This document shows, in pieces, positions 1-6,732 of a stretch of 16,166 nt of DNA; positions within the stretch are counted from its first letter, which is position 1; every line of letters begins with the position of its first letter. The stretch comes from Candidatus Omnitrophota bacterium (GTDB lineage Bacteria > Omnitrophota > Koll11 > Pluralincolimonadales > Pluralincolimonadaceae): contig JAKLIT010000018.1 of assembly GCA_022709465.1 (NCBI GenBank), positions 1 to 16,166 of the forward strand, given 5' to 3'. A program made the translations under genes and the position numbers. A model generated the notes under the pieces. It was given only the letters and a program-made list of their open reading frames with translations. It searched no databases and was not told the origin of the DNA.

Positions 1-1
1 C

Positions 2-361
2 CACAACGACCTCATGTACGCGACGGGGACCGGCAAATCCGTAAAGAAAATATTGATATTATTGCCACGGTGCCTCTCGGCGGAGATAAGGAATAAGATA
101 AAAGAACTCGGGGAAAAGTACGAATTCACGGCGTACACCGCCTTTGGCGGCGACGAGGCGCGCAAGGCCATCAAGGACAACCGCCCGGATGCCGTCATCG
201 GGATAGCGTGCGAAAGGGACCTGATCTCGGGAATACAGGATACTGCCCCCAAGATGCCGGTTTTTGGCCTTGCCAACAAACGTCCGGAAGGGCCCTGCAA
301 GAACACATCCATTGATATGGGCGAACTCGAAAGGATCGTCAGGTACTGCCTCTCAAAATAA
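2..361 (+). CDS. DUF116 family protein, C-terminal part (5' end outside window)
   Basis: I recognise the DUF116 family from the leucine-rich LLPRCL segment, the ACERDLISGI segment and the GLANKRPEGPCKNT segment near the C-terminus. The family has no firmly assigned function. The frame is open from base 2 to the first ATG at base 14, and the residues before that ATG (HNDL) fit the family's NN-x-L region, so the real start is probably upstream of the window. As I recall the family, several cysteines that look like metal or Fe-S ligands lie between the LLPHCL segment and the later GG motif. Here that stretch is missing: LLPRCLSAEIRNKI runs directly on. The stop lies one base before the shc start, which places it in the hopanoid operon. 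Family assignment is fairly sure; role unknown. Confidence 0.7.
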   Translation, partial: HNDLMYATGTGKSVKKILILLPRCLSAEIRNKIKELGEKYEFTAYTAFGGDEARKAIKDNRPDAVIGIACERDLISGIQDTAPKMPVFGLANKRPEGPCKNTSIDMGELERIVRYCLSK

Positions 362-362
362 T

Positions 363-2261
363 ATGAGCGATAGAATACTAAGTACGATAGATAAAGCCAG
401 GGATTACATACTGGGCAGGCAGGTCCCGGAAGGCTATTTTCATTCTGTCTTTCACATGGACCTCGGCCTTGAGTCCGATACCCTGTGCATCCTGCGTTTT
501 CTCAAGATAAGTAACGAGGAGCTTGAAAAGAAATTTATAAATTTCATTCTCGGGAACAGGCTTGAGGACGGAGGTTGGTCTATATATCCCGGCGGGCCGC
601 CAGAACTCAACACTACGATAAAATGCTATCTGGCGCTTAAATTGAAGGGATTCGACGAGCGCAGCAGCATGATGATGAGAGACCGCCAGATCATCCTTGA
701 CCTCGGAGGCATCGAGAAATCCAACAGCTATACCAGGATATATCTGGCGATGTTCGGGCTCGGAAGCTGGGATGCTTCCCCTGCCATACCGCCGGAGATC
801 GTCCTTTTACCGGATTGGTTCCCGATCAATATTTACGATTTCAGCGCCTGGACCAGGGCTATTGTCGTTCCATTGTCGATCATCTGGGCCCACAAACCGG
901 TCCGCGAGATCGAGAAGAATTTCAATGTCGACGAGCTTTACAAAAGCGGGCGACGGATGAGGGATTGCGGCATTAAGCCGGATGCCGGGATAAGCTGGAA
1001 AAACTTCTTCCTTTTTGCCGATGCGCTTATCAAGGCCGTATATAAGCTTCGCCTTTGTTTACTGAGAGGCAAGGCTGTCCTCGCCGCGGAGGAATGGATG
1101 GTCGCGAGGCTCGACAAGAGTGACGGCCTTTGTGCCATATATCCGGCCATGGTCAATTCCGTGATGGCCATGAGCTGCCTGGGTTATAAGAATGACCACC
1201 CGCTCATGAAGTCTAACATCGATGAGATTTTAAGGCTTGTAGTTGATTTCGGCCATAAATCGGAAATGCAGCCGTGCGTTTCACCCGTATGGGACACTGC
1301 ACTGGCGGTTTACGCGCTTGGTATTTCGGGCTTTCCGAAGGGGGACGAGAGGATGAGGAAGGCCGGTCGCTGGCTGGTCTCTAAGCAGGCCAATGATGTC
1401 GGCGACTGGATAAAAAAAGCAAAAGACGCGAAGCCCGGCGGATGGTATTTCGAATTTCGAAACGAGTTTTATCCTGATATAGATGACAGCGCGCAGGTGC
1501 TTATGGCCCTGATGTATGTAGATATGGGCGAAGAAGAAGCGAGGAAAAAGGCCGAGTTCGACCGAGGCATGGATTGGCTGCTTAAAATGCAATCGAGCGA
1601 CGGAGGTTTTAGCTCATACGACAAGGACAACAACAAGCGCTTCCTTAATAAAGTGCCTTTCGCCGACCATAACGCCATGCTCGACCCGACCTGCGCGGAC
1701 ATAACGGGGCGCACGTGCGAATTGTTCGGCCGCCTCGGTTATGACCCCGGAAAATCTCCCTTGAAAGAGGCAATAAGGTTCCTCAAAAAGGACAAAATAC
1801 CCGACGGCACATGGTACGGCAGGTGGGGGGTCAATTATATCTACGGGACTTTCCTTGCGTGCAGGGGGCTGCGTTTTTCCGGAGCGAAGGGTTTCGAGAA
1901 AGAGCTGGATGTCGCGGCAAAATGGATAAGATCCGTGCAAAATGATGACGGCGGGTGGGGCGAGTCCCCCGTGACTTATGCGGATCCGTTCAAGAAGGGC
2001 AAAGGTATATCAACCGCGTCGCAGACGGCCTGGGCGTTGATGGTCCTGTATGCGGCCGGTGATTATAACAGCAGCTCGGTGGAGCGGGGCATAGAGTACC
2101 TCATTACCAGCCAGGAAGTTACAGGCGGCTGGGAAGAACCGTATTTCAGCGGAACGGGTTTTCCCAAGGTCTGCTACCTGCGCTATGAGTTATACTCCTC
2201 CGTTTTTCCGCTTATTGCGCTATCGGAGTACGCCGCAGCACGCGGAAAACTAAAGGTATAA
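363..2261 (+). CDS. shc: squalene-hopene cyclase
   Basis: This enzyme (HpnF) cyclises squalene to hopene/hopanol at the inner membrane face, the first committed hopanoid step. It is 632 residues, the usual family length (631 in Alicyclobacillus). The catalytic acid motif DIDD is at residues 372-375, preceded by conserved FEF-type and YP residues. The DPTCADITGR, GRWGVNYIYGT, QTAWAL and GTGFP segments and several QW repeats (QSSDGGF, QNDDGGW, QEVTGGW) are all present. The start at 363 is chosen because the cyclase N-terminus MSDRILSTIDKARDYIL begins there, one base after the DUF116 stop. The longer frame from 264 would overlap DUF116 and adds no family sequence. There is no clear Shine-Dalgarno, so translational coupling is likely. 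Oddity: the residue aligning with active-site Phe605 of the Alicyclobacillus enzyme is Cys604. No squalene-forming genes (hpnC/D/E) are in the window. Confidence 0.96.
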   Translation: MSDRILSTIDKARDYILGRQVPEGYFHSVFHMDLGLESDTLCILRFLKISNEELEKKFINFILGNRLEDGGWSIYPGGPPELNTTIKCYLALKLKGFDERSSMMMRDRQIILDLGGIEKSNSYTRIYLAMFGLGSWDASPAIPPEIVLLPDWFPINIYDFSAWTRAIVVPLSIIWAHKPVREIEKNFNVDELYKSGRRMRDCGIKPDAGISWKNFFLFADALIKAVYKLRLCLLRGKAVLAAEEWMVARLDKSDGLCAIYPAMVNSVMAMSCLGYKNDHPLMKSNIDEILRLVVDFGHKSEMQPCVSPVWDTALAVYALGISGFPKGDERMRKAGRWLVSKQANDVGDWIKKAKDAKPGGWYFEFRNEFYPDIDDSAQVLMALMYVDMGEEEARKKAEFDRGMDWLLKMQSSDGGFSSYDKDNNKRFLNKVPFADHNAMLDPTCADITGRTCELFGRLGYDPGKSPLKEAIRFLKKDKIPDGTWYGRWGVNYIYGTFLACRGLRFSGAKGFEKELDVAAKWIRSVQNDDGGWGESPVTYADPFKKGKGISTASQTAWALMVLYAAGDYNSSSVERGIEYLITSQEVTGGWEEPYFSGTGFPKVCYLRYELYSSVFPLIALSEYAAARGKLKV

Positions 2262-2266
2262 TAAAA

Positions 2267-3265
2267 ATGAGATTTAAACCCGGCCTTACGGCAAAGATCA
2301 CGAAACAGATAGTCTCGAATAAGATCAGGGGCAAGAAGCGCTTCGCGTTGGTCCTGATGCTCGAGCCGACCTTTATGTGCAACCTCGCGTGCGAGGGATG
2401 CGGCAGGATCAGGGAGTACAGGGAAGGCCTCAATAAGATGATGAGCGTCGACGAATGCATAAAGGCGGTCGATGAATGCGGCGCGCAGATCGTCTCGATA
2501 TGCGGAGGCGAGCCGCTCGTCTACCCGCATATTGAGGAGCTTATCGACCGGCTGGTCAAAAAGGGCAAATACATCTACCTGTGCACTAACGGCCTGTTGT
2601 TCAAGGACAAGATGCCGCGCCTGAAACCGAGCGAAAATCTTATGGTGAATTTCCACATCGACGGCCTCGAGAAGACACACGACGCGATAACCGGGCTGAA
2701 GGGCGCATATAATAAGGTGATAGAGGCGATAAAGGCAGCGAAGAAGAAGGGCTACTTCGTCTGTACGAACACGACTATATACAAGCAGACCGATATAAAC
2801 GAATTGAGGCAGCTATTCAAGACGCTTGACGAGCTGAAGGTGGACGGTTTCCTGATATCCCCCGCATACGGGTATGTGCATGTCGGCGAAGCGTTCTTCT
2901 TCAAGAAGAAAGAGCTCGCGGAATATTTCAGGAAACTCGAGCCCGAATTCAAGAAGTACAATTTTCTCGGTTCCCCTTTATATATTGAGTTCGTGCAGGG
3001 CAAGCGCGAGATAGATTGCGCGCCGTGGTCTGTGCCGACTCGCAACCCGTTCGGCTGGCGTTCGCCGTGCTACCAGCTTGCCGACAGGCATTTCGCGACA
3101 TATAAAGAGATGATAGAAAAGACCGACTGGAAGAAATACGGCCCGAAGAGCAGGAACCCCCGTTGCGCGGAGTGCGCGGTGCATGCCGGGTTCGAGCCGG
3201 CCAGCGTGCTCGAAGGGAAATCGTTCAAGGATATAATGAAGCTCATAGGGTGGCAGTTCACTTAG
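2267..3265 (+). CDS. hpnH: radical SAM adenosylhopane synthase HpnH
   Basis: HpnH uses a radical-SAM Fe-S cluster to add a 5'-deoxyadenosyl group to hopene, giving adenosylhopane, the precursor of C35 hopanoids. The protein has 332 residues. The cluster motif CNLACEGC supplies C38, C42 and C45, and GGEP is at residues 80-83. The family-typical RNPFGWRSPCY segment and a C-terminal CAEC pair (C300, C303) followed by AVHAGFEPASV are also present. This combination is specific for HpnH rather than generic radical SAM proteins. The gene begins five bases after the shc stop and has no strong ribosome site. Its pairing with shc and hpnG gives very high confidence. Confidence 0.95.
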   Translation: MRFKPGLTAKITKQIVSNKIRGKKRFALVLMLEPTFMCNLACEGCGRIREYREGLNKMMSVDECIKAVDECGAQIVSICGGEPLVYPHIEELIDRLVKKGKYIYLCTNGLLFKDKMPRLKPSENLMVNFHIDGLEKTHDAITGLKGAYNKVIEAIKAAKKKGYFVCTNTTIYKQTDINELRQLFKTLDELKVDGFLISPAYGYVHVGEAFFFKKKELAEYFRKLEPEFKKYNFLGSPLYIEFVQGKREIDCAPWSVPTRNPFGWRSPCYQLADRHFATYKEMIEKTDWKKYGPKSRNPRCAECAVHAGFEPASVLEGKSFKDIMKLIGWQFT

Positions 3266-3274
3266 GGCCAAGTC

Positions 3275-3748
3275 ATGAAAGCTCAAGAATTCAAGGAAGG
3301 CCTCGAAAAGCTCGGGTATGATTTCTTCACCGGGGTCCCGTGTTCACTTCTCGGAAGCATTATCGGGGAACTCGGGGACGGCTATATCCCGTCGGTAAGG
3401 GAAGATACCGCTCTCGGGCTCGCGGCCGGCGCATACCTCGGCGGAAAGAAACCGTGTGTCCTTATGCAGAACTCTGGCATAGGGTATTCCCTCAATGTCC
3501 TTACTAGCCTCAACCTCATATACGATATACCGGTGCTCCTTGTTATCAGCTTTCGCGGTTTTGAGGGAAAGGACGCGCCGGAGCATATAATAATGGGCAG
3601 GCACTGTGTTGAGCTTATGGAGGCCGTGGGAATAAGCTCGAGGGTCTGCGACGGGCCGGATATCGGCGCCGCGCTTGCGGAAGCAGACGCGCTGGCAAAG
3701 GACGGCAAGCCCTTCGCCTTGTTCATAAGGGAGGGGGCCGTCTCATGA
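3275..3748 (+). CDS. ThDP-dependent decarboxylase, alpha subunit (phosphonopyruvate / sulfopyruvate decarboxylase type)
   Basis: This is the N-terminal (pyrimidine-binding) half of a ThDP 2-oxoacid decarboxylase, 157 residues long. Phosphonopyruvate decarboxylases convert phosphonopyruvate to phosphonoacetaldehyde; the sister enzyme ComDE does the same with sulfopyruvate. Visible features are FFTGVPCSLL at 17-26, the likely catalytic Glu in VRED (E43), MQNSG at 64-68 and DAPEHIIMG at 100-108. FTGVP-SLL and MQNSG resemble phosphonopyruvate decarboxylase, while the AGAYLGGKKP stretch and the split into two chains resemble ComD. The next gene encodes the other half and the two overlap by ATGA. 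The PhnW-type aminotransferase and CTP-transferase downstream favour phosphonopyruvate as substrate, but this is inference from context. Confidence 0.85.
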   Translation: MKAQEFKEGLEKLGYDFFTGVPCSLLGSIIGELGDGYIPSVREDTALGLAAGAYLGGKKPCVLMQNSGIGYSLNVLTSLNLIYDIPVLLVISFRGFEGKDAPEHIIMGRHCVELMEAVGISSRVCDGPDIGAALAEADALAKDGKPFALFIREGAVS

Positions 3749-4296
3749 TAATGCGCGACGCGATCGCCGGCCTGCTCTCGATCGTAAAAGACGAATACGT
3801 GATCTGCGCGAACGGGTTTATTTCGCGCGATACCTTCAACGCGAAAGACAGGCCGCGGAATTTTTATATGCTCGGTTCGATGGGCCAGGCGTCGTCTATA
3901 GGACTCGGGCTTGCGGTTGCGGACCCGCGTAAAAAAGTAGTGGTGCTGGACGGCGACGGCAACCTGTTGATGAACCTCGGGATACTCGCGATGATCGCAA
4001 AGATATCGCCCAAGAACCTCGTCCATGTCGTCCTCGATAATGAGTGTTATGATTCCACCGGCGGCCAGCCGACAATATCGTCTTCCGTAGACCTTGCCGG
4101 CGCCGCGCGCGGATGCGGGATAAAGAACGTAATGAAGGCAGGCGAAACTGCGGATATACCGGCGGCATTCAGGGAATGCCTCGCCGGGGAGGGCCCGGGC
4201 TTCCTGCTTATAAAGGTCGGCCGCGATCCCGCCGGGAAAACCCCCCGCGTCGATATCGCGCCGCCGCAGATAGCGGAGAGGTTCAAAAAAGCATGA
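3745..4296 (+). CDS. ThDP-dependent decarboxylase, beta subunit (phosphonopyruvate / sulfopyruvate decarboxylase type)
   Basis: This is the C-terminal ThDP-pyrophosphate-binding half of the decarboxylase, 183 residues. It should form an alpha2beta2-like active site with the preceding protein. The Mg-ThDP motif starts at GDGN (70-73) and ends at the DN of VVLDNE (N99). FYMLGSMGQASSIGLGLA (40-57) and the substrate-loop segment YDSTGGQPT are family hallmarks. The loop is intermediate between the phosphonopyruvate version (HDSVGGQPT) and the sulfopyruvate version (YGSTGNQPT), so sequence alone does not fix the substrate. The start at 3745 overlaps the alpha stop by ATGA; the third codon is also ATG. 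The end overlaps the aminotransferase start by ATGA, so the three are probably translationally coupled. Confidence 0.87.
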   Translation: MIMRDAIAGLLSIVKDEYVICANGFISRDTFNAKDRPRNFYMLGSMGQASSIGLGLAVADPRKKVVVLDGDGNLLMNLGILAMIAKISPKNLVHVVLDNECYDSTGGQPTISSSVDLAGAARGCGIKNVMKAGETADIPAAFRECLAGEGPGFLLIKVGRDPAGKTPRVDIAPPQIAERFKKA

Positions 4297-5375
4297 AGAG
4301 ATATGTACTGCTGAACCCCGGGCCGGTGAATATCAGGGAGAATGTAAGGAGGAAGCTGCTCGCGCCCGACATCTGCCACCGCGAGCCCGAATTCTCCTCA
4401 CTGATGTCCGGTTGCGCGAAAAAACTGCTCCGCGCTTTTTCGGCGGCGGCATCCTACGAAGCCGTCTTTATAACGGGTTCTGGCACGGCCGCGCTTGAGG
4501 CAGCCGTAGCGTCCTCGGTCCCGCGCGGCAAGAAGATACTCGTCATAAATAACGGTATATACGGCGAAAGGATAGCCGTTATCGCGGGGCGCCATGGTAT
4601 AGGCACCGTAAATATCAAGTCGGATATCATCCGGACGCCGGATCTCGATGCCGTGGAGAAGAAGCTTCGTGCCGACAGGTCGATCGCTGTAGTCGCGATG
4701 GTCCATCATGAGACATCAACGGGGATATTGAACCCGGTAAACGAGGCCGGAAAGCTGTGCAAAAGATATAAAAAGACGTATCTTTTAGATTCCATAAGCG
4801 CCATCGGTGGTGAAGACCTCGACCTCGGCAAGTGCGGTGTTGATATCTGTATAGGGACCGCTAATAAATGCATAGAAAGCATACCCGGAGTCTCGTTCGT
4901 GCTCCTGAAGAAGTCGGCGCTGCCGGCGCTCGGGAAGGTCGAGCCGCGGTCGCTGTATTTCGATATCCCGGAAAACCTGAAAGGCCAGAAGGCGGGCATC
5001 CCGCTGTTCACTCCCGCGGTGCAGGCCTTCCTCGCGCTCGACGGCGCGCTCGATGAACTGCTCAAGGAAGGCGTCGGAAACCGCATAAAGAGGTACCGTA
5101 AGCTTGCGGGCCGCTTGAGGAAAGCGTTCGACGGTGCGGGTCTCGAGTACCTTGTGGACCCGGCTTACCATTCGAATACGATAACGGCCTTGCGTTTGCC
5201 CGCCGGCTATACCTATGAAAAACTCCACAGGGAATTCAAGTCCAGGGGATTCGTCATATACGCGGGCCAATCCAAGCTCAGGAAGACGATATTCAGGATA
5301 GCGAACATGGGACAGATATCCGGGCGCGATTCCCGCAAACTCATAAACGCGATACGGAGCATATTCAGGCGATGA
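4293..5375 (+). CDS. phnW: 2-aminoethylphosphonate--pyruvate transaminase-like class V aminotransferase
   Basis: A PLP enzyme of 360 residues in the PhnW family, which interconverts 2-aminoethylphosphonate plus pyruvate with phosphonoacetaldehyde plus alanine. Here it would run in the biosynthetic direction, aminating the product of the decarboxylase just upstream. The PLP lysine is K192 in TANKCIESIPG, matching the family ANKCIEGVPG site (around residue 194 in the Salmonella enzyme). The N-terminus LLNPGPVNI and the DICHREPEF segment are typical of the family. The start at 4293 is chosen because this N-terminus begins there and it makes an ATGA overlap. The longer frame from 4113 would lie on top of the beta-subunit gene. 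If the decarboxylase made sulfoacetaldehyde instead, this enzyme would yield taurine, which I think less likely given the cytidylyltransferase downstream. Confidence 0.88.
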   Translation: MKRYVLLNPGPVNIRENVRRKLLAPDICHREPEFSSLMSGCAKKLLRAFSAAASYEAVFITGSGTAALEAAVASSVPRGKKILVINNGIYGERIAVIAGRHGIGTVNIKSDIIRTPDLDAVEKKLRADRSIAVVAMVHHETSTGILNPVNEAGKLCKRYKKTYLLDSISAIGGEDLDLGKCGVDICIGTANKCIESIPGVSFVLLKKSALPALGKVEPRSLYFDIPENLKGQKAGIPLFTPAVQAFLALDGALDELLKEGVGNRIKRYRKLAGRLRKAFDGAGLEYLVDPAYHSNTITALRLPAGYTYEKLHREFKSRGFVIYAGQSKLRKTIFRIANMGQISGRDSRKLINAIRSIFRR

Positions 5376-6091
5376 AGGCCGTGATACTCGCCGCGGGGAT
5401 AGGCAACCGGCTGAAACCTTTGACGGACAAGATGCCGAAGTCGCTTATAAAGATCGGCGACAGGACCGTGCTTGAGCGCATGCTCGATTCGCTCGTAGAC
5501 CTCGGCATAACGGACGTGACGATCGTGGTCGGCCACTTGAAGCAGATGATAACAGGCCTGATAGGGAATGGTTACAGGACGGCCGAATGCAAATATATAG
5601 CCAACCCGGATTACGAGCTCGGCAGCATCCTTTCGTTATACGCGGCGAGGAACGAGTTCGCCGATGACGACACCCTGCTCATGGACGCGGATGTCATATT
5701 CGAGGAGAAGGTGCTCGCGAAGATAGCCGGTTCGGGGAACGCCAACTGTTTCCTTGTCGACAGGGGTTTTAAGGACACCGGCGAGGAGATGAAGGTCGCC
5801 TCTCTCGGAGGCAAGGTGGTCCAGATAGCAAGGAAGATAACCAGGGAGCATGACAGCGTCGGGGAAGGGGTCGGTTTCTGCAAAGTATCCTCCTCATATT
5901 CAAGGGAACTTTTAAAGGCCCTCGAGAAGAGGATATGCCTGAACCGCCTGTGCGATTACGAGATGGCGCTCGATGATTTCTGCCAGCACGTCAACGCGGG
6001 CGTAGAGGATGTGACGGGATTGAAATGGACGGAGATAGATTTCCCTGAAGACGTTCAGAAAGCGCAGGAGATCTCGGGAGGGTTGCTATGA
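5372..6091 (+). CDS. LicC/PntC-type CTP:phosphonate (or phosphoalcohol) cytidylyltransferase
   Basis: A single-domain sugar-nucleotidyltransferase-fold protein of 239 residues. The N-terminus has the activation loop LAAGIGNRLKPLTDKMPKSL (6-25, with K23). A metal-binding DAD is at 105-107, and the C-terminal WTEIDFPEDVQKA segment has a second metal aspartate (D223). This pattern fits the LicC (phosphocholine), PntC (2-aminoethylphosphonate) and inositol-phosphate cytidylyltransferases. Directly after phnW, PntC activity (CTP + AEP to CMP-AEP) is the most sensible reading. PntC is often fused to PepM; here it stands alone and no PepM is seen. It overlaps both neighbours by ATGA. The family is sure; substrate is inferred from context. 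Confidence 0.85.
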   Translation: MKAVILAAGIGNRLKPLTDKMPKSLIKIGDRTVLERMLDSLVDLGITDVTIVVGHLKQMITGLIGNGYRTAECKYIANPDYELGSILSLYAARNEFADDDTLLMDADVIFEEKVLAKIAGSGNANCFLVDRGFKDTGEEMKVASLGGKVVQIARKITREHDSVGEGVGFCKVSSSYSRELLKALEKRICLNRLCDYEMALDDFCQHVNAGVEDVTGLKWTEIDFPEDVQKAQEISGGLL

Positions 6092-6732
6092 AGAGCATCA
6101 ATAGGGTCTTAAGTGAACCGCTATCCGGCTTATTCGTGAAGTCGGGCCTGCACCCGAATTCGATCACCCTGATGAGCGGGGCGGCGGGGCTTATCGCTTT
6201 TTTATTCTTCTGTATAGGCAGCAAGATGAACTTCATAATCGGCGCGCTCTTCTTCGAGCTGTTCTACGTGCTCGATAACTGCGACGGAGAAGTCGCGCGG
6301 GCGAAAGGCCTGTCGTCGAAGTTCGGCAGCTGGCTCGACACGATGGTCGATTACATAATCCATGTCATCGCGTTCGGCGGGATAATGCTCGGCGTATACA
6401 GGCAGAGCGAGAACCCGGTGATATTCATCGCGGGGATAGCCGCCATGATAGGGATATTCCTGTCGTTCTTTGTCGTTATACTCCAGAAGACGAAAAATTA
6501 CGGGCTCGCGATACACGGAATGCCGAAAGCGCCCGGCGGCGCCGAGAAACAATTGGGCGTCTGGGACAAGGTCATCGATGTGCTGTCCGTCGGGGATTTC
6601 TCGCTTGTCGTGATATTATTCGCATTAATAGGCAGGATGGAGACGCTGCTGTGGCTTGCCGCGGTAGGCGCGAACCTTTTCTGTGTCATACTGCTTGCGG
6701 TCAACTTCAAATACCTGACCGGCCGTGAATAG
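6088..6732 (+). CDS. CDP-alcohol phosphatidyltransferase family membrane enzyme
   Basis: An integral membrane transferase of 214 residues. It carries the complete CDP-alcohol phosphatidyltransferase signature D-x2-DG-x2-AR-x8-G-x3-D-x3-D: D63, D66, G67, A70, R71, G80, D84, D88. About six hydrophobic segments are visible. Such enzymes displace CMP from a CDP- or CMP-activated head group by a lipid or polyol hydroxyl. Lying next to a PntC-like cytidylyltransferase (ATGA overlap; GGGAGG about 6 bases upstream of the start), it most likely transfers aminoethylphosphonate from CMP-AEP to a membrane alcohol. The acceptor could be a bacteriohopanepolyol, given the operon, or diacylglycerol as in ethanolamine-phosphotransferase-type chemistry. 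A di-myo-inositol-phosphate-synthase-like role is a less likely alternative. Confidence 0.85.
   Translation: MKSINRVLSEPLSGLFVKSGLHPNSITLMSGAAGLIAFLFFCIGSKMNFIIGALFFELFYVLDNCDGEVARAKGLSSKFGSWLDTMVDYIIHVIAFGGIMLGVYRQSENPVIFIAGIAAMIGIFLSFFVVILQKTKNYGLAIHGMPKAPGGAEKQLGVWDKVIDVLSVGDFSLVVILFALIGRMETLLWLAAVGANLFCVILLAVNFKYLTGRE

Noticed and set aside
264..362. Possible 33-residue N-terminal extension of the squalene-hopene cyclase
   Set aside because: It overlaps the DUF116 gene out of frame and the normal cyclase length is reached with the start at 363.
3382..4026. Minus-strand open frame of 214 codons opposite the decarboxylase genes
   Set aside because: It is covered by two recognisable ThDP-enzyme subunits on the plus strand and has no recognisable motif or ribosome site.
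4113..4292. Possible 60-residue N-terminal extension of the PhnW-like protein
   Set aside because: It would overlap the beta-subunit gene, is Arg/Gly-rich without family similarity, and the PhnW N-terminus begins exactly at 4293 with an ATGA overlap.
5372..6732. Reading the cytidylyltransferase/CDP-alcohol transferase pair as di-myo-inositol-phosphate synthesis
   Set aside because: No inositol-phosphate synthase is nearby, whereas AEP-forming genes precede the pair directly; kept only as a minor alternative.
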